Origin: Porifericola rhodea
GTDB taxonomy: Bacteria; Bacteroidota; Bacteroidia; Cytophagales; Cyclobacteriaceae
DNA length: 64,000 nucleotides
Direction: 5' to 3'
Assembly (NCBI RefSeq): GCF_030506305.1
Contig: NZ_CP119421.1
Location: forward strand, 2,271,501-2,335,500
A program made the position numbers and the translations under genes. The notes beneath the pieces are model-generated. The model made no database searches, was not told the DNA's origin, and saw only the letters and a list, made by a program, of their open reading frames with translations. How positions within the stretch are numbered: position 1 is the stretch's first letter; each line of letters starts with the position of its first letter. Positions 39,356 through 46,800 of the stretch are shown in pieces.

Positions 39356-40216
39356 ATGGAAGATTTCAATCTCATGGAATCCTTAGACTCGTTAAAAGAG
39401 CTCGCTCTACTTTATATCCCTAAGCTGCTACTAGCAGTACTCACCCTAATTATAGGACTCTGGATTATAGGTAAGTTAGTAGGTGGAATTAAAAACGCAC
39501 TTACTAAAAGAGATGTGGACCCATCATTAGTCCCATTTCTGTCAGGCCTGCTTAAGGCCTTATTTATTGTTATGCTGGTGATCAGTGTAGCAAGTATGGT
39601 AGGTATAGCTACTACCTCTTTTGTAGCAGTACTGGGTGCCGCCGGTTTAGCCATAGGTTTGGCGCTTCAGGGAAGCCTGGCAAACTTTGCCGGTGGAGTA
39701 CTAATACTTCTGCTCAAACCATTTAGAGTAGGAGATGTAATTGAGGCACAAGGCGTTATCGCCAGTGTTACCGAAATACAGATATTTCATACCGTGCTTA
39801 AGTCATACGACAAAAAGACAATCATCATCCCCAATGGCCCATTGTATAACGATAAAATTATTAACTATTCTACTGAGCCTAATCGTACAGTAGAGTGGGT
39901 ATTTGGCGTAGGTTATGATGATGACATAGATAAAGTAAAACAAGTAATTAAAGAAGTGATCTTTACCGATGAGCGCATCATTGATAGAGATACGCCATAC
40001 CTTAAACTTTCTGAAATGGCAGATAGCTCTGTCAATTTCAAAGTACGTGGTTTGGTAAGTCAGGGAGACTTCTGGGATGTATATTTTGAGAAGCTGGAGG
40101 CTATCAAGAAAGCTTTTGATGCTAACGACATCAATATTCCTTACCCACAGGTAGATGCTCATATCTTCCAGGCTAACGGAAACAATAACCCTGGCAGCAG
40201 TGCACCTAATGTATAA
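39356..40216 (+). CDS. MscS-type mechanosensitive ion channel
   Basis: A 286-residue channel of the small-conductance mechanosensitive family. Three membrane segments occupy about residues 15-115; the third, pore-lining helix reads LGAAGLAIGLALQGSLANFAGGV with the Gly/Ala packing typical of MscS. The soluble part starts LLKPFRVGDVIEAQG, followed by the beta and alpha/beta vestibule domains. It opens under membrane tension to release solutes after hypo-osmotic shock. Length equals that of E. coli MscS. A terminator follows. Confidence 0.94.
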   Translation: MEDFNLMESLDSLKELALLYIPKLLLAVLTLIIGLWIIGKLVGGIKNALTKRDVDPSLVPFLSGLLKALFIVMLVISVASMVGIATTSFVAVLGAAGLAIGLALQGSLANFAGGVLILLLKPFRVGDVIEAQGVIASVTEIQIFHTVLKSYDKKTIIIPNGPLYNDKIINYSTEPNRTVEWVFGVGYDDDIDKVKQVIKEVIFTDERIIDRDTPYLKLSEMADSSVNFKVRGLVSQGDFWDVYFEKLEAIKKAFDANDINIPYPQVDAHIFQANGNNNPGSSAPNV

Positions 40217-40235
40217 ATAATAATGTGTGATTGAT

Positions 40236-40261
40236 GGGCAGCGAAACCGCTGCCCTTTTTT
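40236..40261 (+). terminator. Terminator between mscS and the DUF3078 gene
   Basis: An eight-base GC-rich stem (GGGCAGCG, 40236-40243; CGCTGCCC, 40248-40255), four-base loop and six T. The next ATG follows 13 bases after the T run, which argues against the longer reading of that gene that starts at 40227. Confidence 0.92.
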
Positions 40262-40274
40262 AAAATTTGTGTTT

Positions 40275-41189
40275 ATGAAAAAATGCTTAGGATTACTGGC
40301 GTTTCTATTCTTGCCATTTTTGCTACAGGCTCAGGATGAGAGTGCGGAAACTACTACTGCCGATACTTTGTGGCGAAAGTCAGTAGGTTTTGGTGTTAAT
40401 TTTAATCAAGCCTCCTTTACAGACAATTGGTTTGGAGGGGGGATAAACTCAATGGCTTTTAACCTGCTTTTTAATGCGCAGGCCAATTACAAAAAAGGCT
40501 TATGGTCGTGGGATAATGAGGCTAACTTCCTATACGGTATTATTAAAAATAATGGGCAGGATTTTAGAAAAAGCCAGGACCGTCTCTATCTTGACTCAAA
40601 GGTGGGCTATGATGTTTCTGAATTTTGGGATGCTTACTTCGCCGCTACATTTCTTACGCAGTTTGCCCCAGGTTACCGTTACGTTGAGCAGGCTAATGGT
40701 GAAGAAGATGCACTTAAAATATCAGATTTTTTTGCCCCTGCTTTTCTCACCTTTTCGCTAGGCTTTGAGTATATACCCAATGATGAGTTCTCGTTACGAC
40801 TCAGTCCTTTTTCGCCCCGTTTTACCTTCCTTGCCGATACAGATTTGTTCCTTAGTACAAAGGACGGTACTAATTATGGAGTAGACAAAGGAGAGTCTAT
40901 CAGAACGGAGTGGCTCGCGGCACAAATGGTAGCAGAGTGGAATAAAGACCTTACAGAGAGTATTACCCTGCAAACGCGCTATATGCTATTTGCCAACTAC
41001 GAGACCCTGAATTTTGAGCAAATAGATCATAGACTTGATGCTACGCTAAATGCAAAATTAACCAACTTTATTAATCTAAGCCTGTCAGGTATCATGATCT
41101 ACGATTACGACCAGGTAGATGAGATACAGCTAAGTCAGTTCTTAGGGATAGGAATACTGCTACAGGCTAAGGGTGTTTCGGTAGAATAG
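40275..41189 (+). CDS. DUF3078 outer-membrane-type protein
   Basis: A protein of about 304 residues of the DUF3078 family. The start at 40275 (MKKCLGLLAFL) gives a signal peptide ending near LQAQ; the earlier ATG at 40227 would place a terminator inside the gene. After the signal the sequence alternates in the manner of outer-membrane beta strands (VGFGVNFNQASFTDNWFGGG near 37-56; ESITLQTRYMLFANYETLNF near 228-247) and ends in a strand. DUF3078 proteins are found widely in Bacteroidota, but their function is unknown. The gene has its own downstream terminator. Confidence 0.85.
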   Translation: MKKCLGLLAFLFLPFLLQAQDESAETTTADTLWRKSVGFGVNFNQASFTDNWFGGGINSMAFNLLFNAQANYKKGLWSWDNEANFLYGIIKNNGQDFRKSQDRLYLDSKVGYDVSEFWDAYFAATFLTQFAPGYRYVEQANGEEDALKISDFFAPAFLTFSLGFEYIPNDEFSLRLSPFSPRFTFLADTDLFLSTKDGTNYGVDKGESIRTEWLAAQMVAEWNKDLTESITLQTRYMLFANYETLNFEQIDHRLDATLNAKLTNFINLSLSGIMIYDYDQVDEIQLSQFLGIGILLQAKGVSVE

Positions 41190-41216
41190 TTGAGATAATC
41201 AATTGGAATGAGTGTT

Positions 41217-41249
41217 AGCAGAATGTGATAATCGCATTCTGCTTTTTTT
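41217..41249 (+). terminator. Terminator after the DUF3078 gene
   Basis: A nine-base stem (AGCAGAATG, 41217-41225; CATTCTGCT, 41235-41243) with a nine-base loop and a T run to 41249. Confidence 0.9.
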
Positions 41250-41441
41250 GTTCGTAGAGCGCAAAATCTACTAGTAACTTACACTCCGAGCTGTTTAAAC
41301 AATTTTATAGATTATGTATTTTTAAATCTATCCTGTAAAACCTTTCGTACTTAAACTGTCTGCTCTTTGACAGACTTTTCTGCTTAAATATATCTTTATT
41401 ACATTCGTCATCATTTTTATTATACCCAGACTTTTAGTCTT

Positions 41442-42479
41442 ATGGACCATAAACAAAGCTTTAAGCGCATTTACCCAAATGTTATTTTTCTGGAAAATGA
41501 AGTTAGCTCCGAACTAGAAACTTTTCTGAAAGAAAAAAAATGGATAGGAGAAGATGAGAATATTGTATCCGCCGAAAAGCCGGGAGATGGCAATATGAAC
41601 TTTGTTCTTCGCCTCCTTACCAACAAGCAATCACTTATTCTTAAACAATCGCGTCCCTGGGTGCAAAAGTACCCTCAGGTAAGTGCCCCCATAGAGCGGA
41701 TACATGTAGAGTACCACTTTTATCATTTCATAGCTCCTTACAAAAATGTTAACAAATACACTCCTGCGGTTATTGGTTTTGATGCCGACCAGTATTTGTT
41801 AGCATTGGAAGATCTGGGTGACGGTGCTGACTATACTTATTTGTATCAGAAAGGGCAGGCTTTGTCGGTAGATGAAATAGCAGCACTTTGCGGGCTTATA
41901 TCAGTGCTTCATCAGGTAAGTGTGCCAGAAGGAGAAAAGCAGGGCTTTGATAATCAAGCCATGAAAGAACTCAATCATGAGCATATTTTCTCTTTCCCTT
42001 TTTCAATAGAAAATGGATTTGATCTGGATACAGTACAACCTGGTCTACAGCAACTCTCCCAACAGTACAAGCAAGACAAAACGCTGAAAACACAAATTGA
42101 AAAGTTGGGAGAAATTTATCTGCAAAACCATGATACACTGCTCCACGGAGACTATTACCCGGGCAGTTGGCTCAAGGTTAAACAAAAGCTTAAACTGATA
42201 GACCCTGAGTTCTCCTACTTTGGCAAAGCTGAATTTGACCTCGGAGTAATGCTGGCCCACCTCAAAATGTCTCAGCAAGAGGAGGCTGCTATTACTACAG
42301 TACTAGATTACTACCAGCAAGCTCCTGGCTTTGACGTAAATTTGATGTGGGCTTTTGCGGGTGTTGAAATTTTACGAAGACTTATAGGTCTTGCCCAACT
42401 ACCCCTTAGCTTAAGTCTGGAAGAAAAGAAAGTGCTTATGCAAGAAGCAGCAAGCTTTATCCGTCAATACGAATTATAA
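41442..42479 (+). CDS. Phosphotransferase, methylthioribose-kinase-like
   Basis: A 345-residue kinase of the aminoglycoside phosphotransferase (APH) fold. The N-lobe shows KPGDGNMNFVLRLL near residue 48 and the lysine in LILKQSRPWVQKYP near 66; the catalytic loop is HGDYYPGSW near 233 and the metal site DPEFSYFG near 249. The GDGN and LKQ..PWV features resemble 5-methylthioribose kinase (MtnK) of methionine salvage more than the antibiotic kinases. No other salvage genes are adjacent, so the substrate is not proven. The ADP-ribosylglycohydrolase gene begins five bases after the stop, so the two are translated together. Confidence 0.8.
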   Translation: MDHKQSFKRIYPNVIFLENEVSSELETFLKEKKWIGEDENIVSAEKPGDGNMNFVLRLLTNKQSLILKQSRPWVQKYPQVSAPIERIHVEYHFYHFIAPYKNVNKYTPAVIGFDADQYLLALEDLGDGADYTYLYQKGQALSVDEIAALCGLISVLHQVSVPEGEKQGFDNQAMKELNHEHIFSFPFSIENGFDLDTVQPGLQQLSQQYKQDKTLKTQIEKLGEIYLQNHDTLLHGDYYPGSWLKVKQKLKLIDPEFSYFGKAEFDLGVMLAHLKMSQQEEAAITTVLDYYQQAPGFDVNLMWAFAGVEILRRLIGLAQLPLSLSLEEKKVLMQEAASFIRQYEL

Positions 42480-42484
42480 AATAA

Positions 42485-43774
42485 GTGAAAAAAGTATTTC
42501 TCTCTATACTATTTATAAGCAGCCTTATAGCCTGTAATACAGAACAGATGCCCCGGCAAACTACTCAGGATACAGTCAAGGAAGTAAGTTCTTCTAAACC
42601 TGCGCTTGAGCGTGAGTTTGTGAAAGATAAAGTGCTGGGGATGCTTATTGGCTCGGCTATTGGTGATGCTATGGGTGCGCCTACCGAAATGTGGAGCCGG
42701 GAGGCTATCAGAATTGAGTATGGTTTTGTCAACGACCTGGACACTATGGTACGTGAGCCTTCAGCAGAAGGTACCTGGGTATTTAATTTGCCGGCAGGGG
42801 GTACTACAGATGATACACGCTGGAAAAAGTTTATGGGTGAGTTTTTGTTGAACCAAACAGCCTGGGCAAACTTAAATGCTCACGACTTTGCACGGCACAT
42901 TATTCAACAGTATGAAAACGATATTGCAGAACTTAAAAAGACAGAAAGTTTTGACCCTGAACCTTTTGAGGTAAACGTACGAAAGCTAGCCTGGCTACAG
43001 GAGTGGGCAATGGTGGCAAAGCCATTTGTAGAAGATGACCTACAGGCATACACCTATGCTCTTAGCAAATTTTACGGTGGAGAAATGACCTGCGCCGGAA
43101 TGCTTTATTCCCCTTCCATCGGTGCTTTCTATCCTGCTGCTCCCAAAAAAGCTTACGAAGAGGCCTACAGGCTTAGCTTATTTGATTTAGGTTATGCAAG
43201 AGATATTAGCGCTTTAACAGCGGCATTGGTGTCCTCTGCCATGGCCCCTGAGGCTACACCTGCTACTATTATCAATTCTGTCCGGGATATTGACCCTCAG
43301 GGGTATTTCAAAAGTCGTCTGGTAGGCAGAACAGCATACCGGCTGCTAAAAGATGCTCGCAGCATAGTCTACCAGGCCCGTCAGTTCCAAATGGATGGAC
43401 TCAACACCCATAAGTTAAATATTCCCGGAGAAAAAGATACACTGGAATGGATGCAGATGCAAAAAGCTTATGAACTGTTGGACAGCAAAAACCAGGATAT
43501 GCCTTTTCATGCCGGAGAAATACATCTGGTTAACCTGACTGCTTTGCTCTTCTGTGATTTTGATTTTGAAAAGAGCCTGGCATTTGTAATAAATTTTGGT
43601 AGAGATAATGATACTACAGCTGCCGTTACCGGAGCCATACTAGGCGCATATTACGGTGCCGATAGACTACCTGATAAAATGGTGAATCAAGTGCTGGAGG
43701 TAAACAAAGGTATGTTGGAAACAGATCTGGAAACCCTGGCAGAGAAGCTGACAAACAAAATTATCAATGCCTGA
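42485..43774 (+). CDS. ADP-ribosylglycohydrolase family lipoprotein
   Basis: A 429-residue protein of the ADP-ribosylglycohydrolase fold. It starts with GTG, five bases after the preceding gene, and opens with a lipoprotein signal (MKKVFLSILFISSLIAC, Cys17), so the enzyme domain would sit outside the cytoplasm, unusual for a family that mostly acts on cytoplasmic ADP-ribosylated targets. Metal-binding landmarks are LIGSAIGDAMGAPTEM near 53 and GRDNDTTAAVTGAILGAYYG near 376. The coupling to a kinase that phosphorylates a ribose compound suggests a joint role in using ribosylated compounds. That is inference. Confidence 0.85.
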   Translation: MKKVFLSILFISSLIACNTEQMPRQTTQDTVKEVSSSKPALEREFVKDKVLGMLIGSAIGDAMGAPTEMWSREAIRIEYGFVNDLDTMVREPSAEGTWVFNLPAGGTTDDTRWKKFMGEFLLNQTAWANLNAHDFARHIIQQYENDIAELKKTESFDPEPFEVNVRKLAWLQEWAMVAKPFVEDDLQAYTYALSKFYGGEMTCAGMLYSPSIGAFYPAAPKKAYEEAYRLSLFDLGYARDISALTAALVSSAMAPEATPATIINSVRDIDPQGYFKSRLVGRTAYRLLKDARSIVYQARQFQMDGLNTHKLNIPGEKDTLEWMQMQKAYELLDSKNQDMPFHAGEIHLVNLTALLFCDFDFEKSLAFVINFGRDNDTTAAVTGAILGAYYGADRLPDKMVNQVLEVNKGMLETDLETLAEKLTNKIINA

Positions 43775-43841
43775 CCTCCCAGCTTAATTCGCCTTTTCGT
43801 TAAAGGACATCGTACTATTGTTAACAAAACACCATGTATCC

Positions 43842-43873
43842 AAGTTGATTAATGAAATTATCTAAATCAACTT
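43842..43873. promoter_or_regulatory. Inverted repeat around the first ATG of the coiled-coil lipoprotein
   Basis: Nine-base arms (AAGTTGATT at 43842-43850 and AATCAACTT at 43865-43873) enclose 14 bases that contain the ATG at 43852. In RNA the hairpin would hide that ATG. Either the real start is the later ATG at 43876 or 43879, or translation is controlled by this fold. Confidence 0.4.
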
Positions 43874-44340
43874 TTATGATGAACATGTACAAGGTTATAT
43901 TTTTTGCGCTGCTTGTACTTATAAGTAGCTGCAGTAGACAACTCACTTTAGAGGATGTGGAAAAGAAAATAGCTGAGGCTAGAGAAGAAGTACAGGAAGC
44001 CGAAGAGGAAGCTAAAAAAGCAGTTGACCTTAGAGTAGAATTTTATAAGGACTACAAGGAAACTGAACTAAACAACCTCAGGAAAAGAAACGACGAGATA
44101 GATAGCAAACTAGATAAGCTAAGGGATACAACAGACGATACTAACTCTGTTGCTAACGCAAACATTCAGTCTGCGATTGATGAGCTTAGAGAGGAGCAAA
44201 GAAAGATAGAAAATCGTATCTCAGAAGTGGAAAATATTGAAGCCAAGGACTGGTCCAATGCGTATTCTATTATTGAAGATGCTATTTCCAGAATTAATAC
44301 ACAAATAGATCTGCTGGAATCAAGCCTTAACGACGAATAA
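43852..44340 (+). CDS. Coiled-coil lipoprotein of unknown function
   Basis: A 162-residue lipoprotein. The lipobox LISSC puts the acylated Cys at residue 27 from the ATG at 43852, but the ATG at 43879 (MNMYKVIFF) would give a more usual 17-residue signal, so the start is open. After the Cys, nearly all the protein is a charged helix (about 33-160) with heptad character (EKKIAEAREEVQEAEEEAKK), so it forms a coiled coil in the periplasm. It may act as a spacer or scaffold. I do not recognise a family beyond that. A structured element follows the stop. Confidence 0.75.
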   Translation: MKLSKSTFMMNMYKVIFFALLVLISSCSRQLTLEDVEKKIAEAREEVQEAEEEAKKAVDLRVEFYKDYKETELNNLRKRNDEIDSKLDKLRDTTDDTNSVANANIQSAIDELREEQRKIENRISEVENIEAKDWSNAYSIIEDAISRINTQIDLLESSLNDE

Positions 44341-44366
44341 AATCAGTGTTAAATAAAATAAATATC

Positions 44367-44427
44367 AACTTTGAGGCGGCAGGAAGAGCTTTAATTGAAG
44401 GGGGTGTAACGTTTGCCTCAAAGTTTT
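44367..44427 (+). terminator. Structured 3' element, possible terminator
   Basis: Perfect 11-base arms (AACTTTGAGGC at 44367-44377; GCCTCAAAGTT at 44415-44425) enclose a 37-base loop with a small internal CTT/AAG pair, followed by TTATT. The stem is strong but the loop is long for a terminator, so a structured RNA is possible. Confidence 0.5.
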
Positions 44428-44507
44428 ATTGAAATTAAGAGAATTTTTTTAGAACCTAGTAGTCTGAATTCCAGTATAAATATATACTGTTTTAAGGAAC
44501 TGCATTT

Positions 44508-44918
44508 ATGCATAAAGGACTTTTAACCATATTACTACTTACACTATTTATTCTGCCTGGCACGATGTCATCAGCTGATGCTAATGCTATGGAGAATAAG
44601 TTTGATGTAGTATATGCTGAGAGTTCTGATAAAGGTGAGGTAGATGCAGTACTATATCCTAATCCAGCTCAGGAAAATATTTTTGTTCGCCTGGACTTGG
44701 TATCCCCCTCATTAATTAACAGTTCTGACATTAATATTGAAATTAGAAGTATATTAGGTTCTTCTATGCCAATTAATATGGAGCGAATTGATGCCAGTCG
44801 CCTGAAAATTGCTACAGCAGATTATCCTTCTGGTTATTATTTATTAATAGTAAGCTGTAATGACTGTGTTGAAGGTAATAAATCAGTAAAGCAAGCCTTT
44901 AAATTTCTAAAGAAGTAG
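44508..44918 (+). CDS. Small secreted protein made of a T9SS-type sorting domain
   Basis: A 136-residue protein: a signal peptide (about 1-26, ending ADANA), a short linker, and then what looks like a type IX secretion C-terminal sorting domain filling the rest. The domain opening VLYPNPAQENIFVRL (about 44-58) and the later YPSGYYLLIV (near 105) are the usual landmarks of the type A family. Normally this domain is the tail of a large exported protein; here there is almost no cargo before it. It may be a remnant, or a small surface protein. The last 20 bases overlap the end of the convergent rhomboid gene. Confidence 0.75.
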   Translation: MHKGLLTILLLTLFILPGTMSSADANAMENKFDVVYAESSDKGEVDAVLYPNPAQENIFVRLDLVSPSLINSSDINIEIRSILGSSMPINMERIDASRLKIATADYPSGYYLLIVSCNDCVEGNKSVKQAFKFLKK

Positions 44919-45666
44919 AATTTTTTTCTACTGCTTCTACTTCCAGATTAATTTCATACATATTTTCTTTATCTACGCTGGGCTTGAAAGTATAAGCATA
45001 AGCCTGCTCAGAAAAACTATACCCTTCAAATGTGCTGCTTATCGTCTTATAAGGTTCATCAGTAGGAGGTTTGGAAATCTTGTGTGAAGGAAGGTCCGGC
45101 GCTTTACGAAAATAAAAGGAGCAAAAAATGCCAGCCATAGAGCCTAGTAAGTGAGATTCCCATGAGATACTGCTATCGCCCGGCACCAAGCCTTGGACCA
45201 TACCTCCATGTATGAATGCAATGGCAAGTGCTACTGCCACAGAACGTACATCTCTTCTAAAAATACCGCTAAAAAATAAAAATGCTGCAAGCCCATAGAC
45301 CAAACCACTGCTGCCGATATGGTAAGCTTGTCTGGCGACTACCCATACCCAAAAACCAGTAGCAAAATAAATCCATAGAAAAACCTCGGCAGCTATTTTG
45401 TCATAAAAGTAAAAGACTGCAACCAGCAGTAAGATTAAAGGAAAGGTATTAGATAGAAGATGAAGGGCGCTGCCATGAATCAGAGGAGCTGCGAATATAC
45501 CGACCAAACCAGTAATAGATCTTGGCAAGATCCCCCAGACACCAAAATCAAGAGTCATACTATCTTCTAATGCTTTGATAAACCATAACAAAAACACGAA
45601 GCCAGTAGCTATTACTACGCTTTTGCGGAATATAAATTTCTCACTATGTTTTTGAGCAATTATCAA
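44899..45666 (-). CDS. Rhomboid-family intramembrane serine protease
   Basis: A 255-residue membrane protein with six to seven hydrophobic segments in residues 15-185 and a soluble tail of about 70 residues. The catalytic serine is Ser120 in HIGSSGLVYG (GxSG motif), and the catalytic His172 lies in WESHLLGSMAGIF. The upstream HLLSNTFPL (His69, Asn73) supplies the usual oxyanion-side residues. It should cut membrane-spanning substrates within the bilayer; substrates are unknown. It overlaps the small T9SS-domain gene tail to tail by 20 bases. Confidence 0.9.
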   Translation of the reverse strand: MIIAQKHSEKFIFRKSVVIATGFVFLLWFIKALEDSMTLDFGVWGILPRSITGLVGIFAAPLIHGSALHLLSNTFPLILLLVAVFYFYDKIAAEVFLWIYFATGFWVWVVARQAYHIGSSGLVYGLAAFLFFSGIFRRDVRSVAVALAIAFIHGGMVQGLVPGDSSISWESHLLGSMAGIFCSFYFRKAPDLPSHKISKPPTDEPYKTISSTFEGYSFSEQAYAYTFKPSVDKENMYEINLEVEAVEKNSTSLEI

Positions 45667-45803
45667 AGAGAAAGTTCTAATGCGTTTAGAGTGTTATCTT
45701 ACTTTTGAAGAAGTAAGTGTCTACATTGAATAACTATGATAAGAAAATTTGGGTTTTCTCAATTCAGAAAATAACTAAAATTTATTTGGCTAAGGCCAAA
45801 GCT

Positions 45804-46706
45804 TTAAAAGTAAATTTCTTGAGCAAGCCTATAAGTATTGGCATGCGCCTCTACTATTTGTGCAATCTGGGGGGAGTATCCACCACCCATGCTCAATGCT
45901 ACTGGTATATGGCTTTGCTGACAGCTTTTGAGCACAGTTCTATCTCTTTCCTTGCAGCCTCCTATACTTAAGTTTAGTCTCCCAAGCTTATCAGATGCCA
46001 GCACATCTACCCCCGATTGATAAAAAACAAAGTCTGGCTGTACTTCATCTAAAAGTCGAGCCAGGTTTTCCTTTAACAACTTAAGGTAAGCTTCATCTCC
46101 TGTACCATCTGGTAAGGCAATATCCAAATCAGATTTTTCTTTGTGCATAGGGTAGTTTTTTGCTCCATGCATACTAAAGGTAAATACTTCTGCTCGATTT
46201 TGGAAAATCTCTGCTGTACCATTGCCCTGGTGTACATCTAAATCTACTACCAATATCTTCTTAGACAGCTTGTTGTCTAACAAATAGTTAGCTGCTATGG
46301 CAATGTCATTAAGTAGGCAAAAGCCTTCTCCACGGTCTGTAAAAGCATGATGAGTACCTCCGGCTATGTTGAAAGCTACCCCGTAGTTTAGCGCGAACAA
46401 CGCTGCCTGTAGTGTGCCCTGCATAATTGTAATTTCGCGTTGAACCAGTTGTTCAGACATAGGAAAACCAGTTCTTCTGATTTCAGATTTTGTTAATTGC
46501 TGATTCTTGAGTTTTTGCCAGTATTCTTCAGTATGGGTATTTGTAATGTATTGTTCTTTTAGAGCGTGGGGTGTAAATAGGTTTTCATCTGTAATTGTGC
46601 CTTCGTATAATAGTTGCTCGGGAATGAGCTCGTATTTAATCATCGGAAAACGATGGTTTTCAGGTAATGGGTGAGCATAAATTTCTGCCCAGGCAATCTT
46701 CAGCAT
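45804..46706 (-). CDS. Histone deacetylase-family hydrolase
   Basis: An enzyme of about 300 residues of the arginase/deacetylase fold, related to acetoin-utilisation and acetylpolyamine deacetylases. I chose the start at 46706 (MLKIAWAE), which matches the family N-terminus; the upstream 12 codons look unlike the family. Active-site residues are visible: the His pair in GGTHHAFTDRGEGFCLLND near 122-140, the zinc ligands in VDLDVHQGNGTAEIF near 157-171, and the third ligand in SGVDVLASDKLGRL near 231-244. In bacteria such enzymes act on acetylated lysines of proteins or on small acetylated amines. It is separated from the upstream giant gene by a terminator. Confidence 0.9.
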   Translation of the reverse strand: MLKIAWAEIYAHPLPENHRFPMIKYELIPEQLLYEGTITDENLFTPHALKEQYITNTHTEEYWQKLKNQQLTKSEIRRTGFPMSEQLVQREITIMQGTLQAALFALNYGVAFNIAGGTHHAFTDRGEGFCLLNDIAIAANYLLDNKLSKKILVVDLDVHQGNGTAEIFQNRAEVFTFSMHGAKNYPMHKEKSDLDIALPDGTGDEAYLKLLKENLARLLDEVQPDFVFYQSGVDVLASDKLGRLNLSIGGCKERDRTVLKSCQQSHIPVALSMGGGYSPQIAQIVEAHANTYRLAQEIYF

Positions 46707-46740
46707 ATAGTTGATAAGCTTAATTTCATAGCAGAAACAC

Positions 46741-46767
46741 AAAAAGCACGATTGAGTTCGTGCTTTT
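46741..46767 (-). terminator. Terminator between the FG-GAP gene and the deacetylase gene
   Basis: A ten-base stem (46742-46751 with 46758-46767, arms AAAAGCACGA and TCGTGCTTTT) with a six-base loop. On the minus strand the T run continues as TTTTTGTGTTT. It lies 34 bases past the stop of the FG-GAP gene. Confidence 0.8.
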
Positions 46768-46800
46768 ATAAGAAATATACGGCATGTAGCCGGGTAAGGC

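Noticed and set aside
45717-45971. Plus-strand frame of 84 codons at the end of the deacetylase gene.
   Set aside because: Mostly opposite the coding strand of a clear deacetylase, and its free part is AT-rich.
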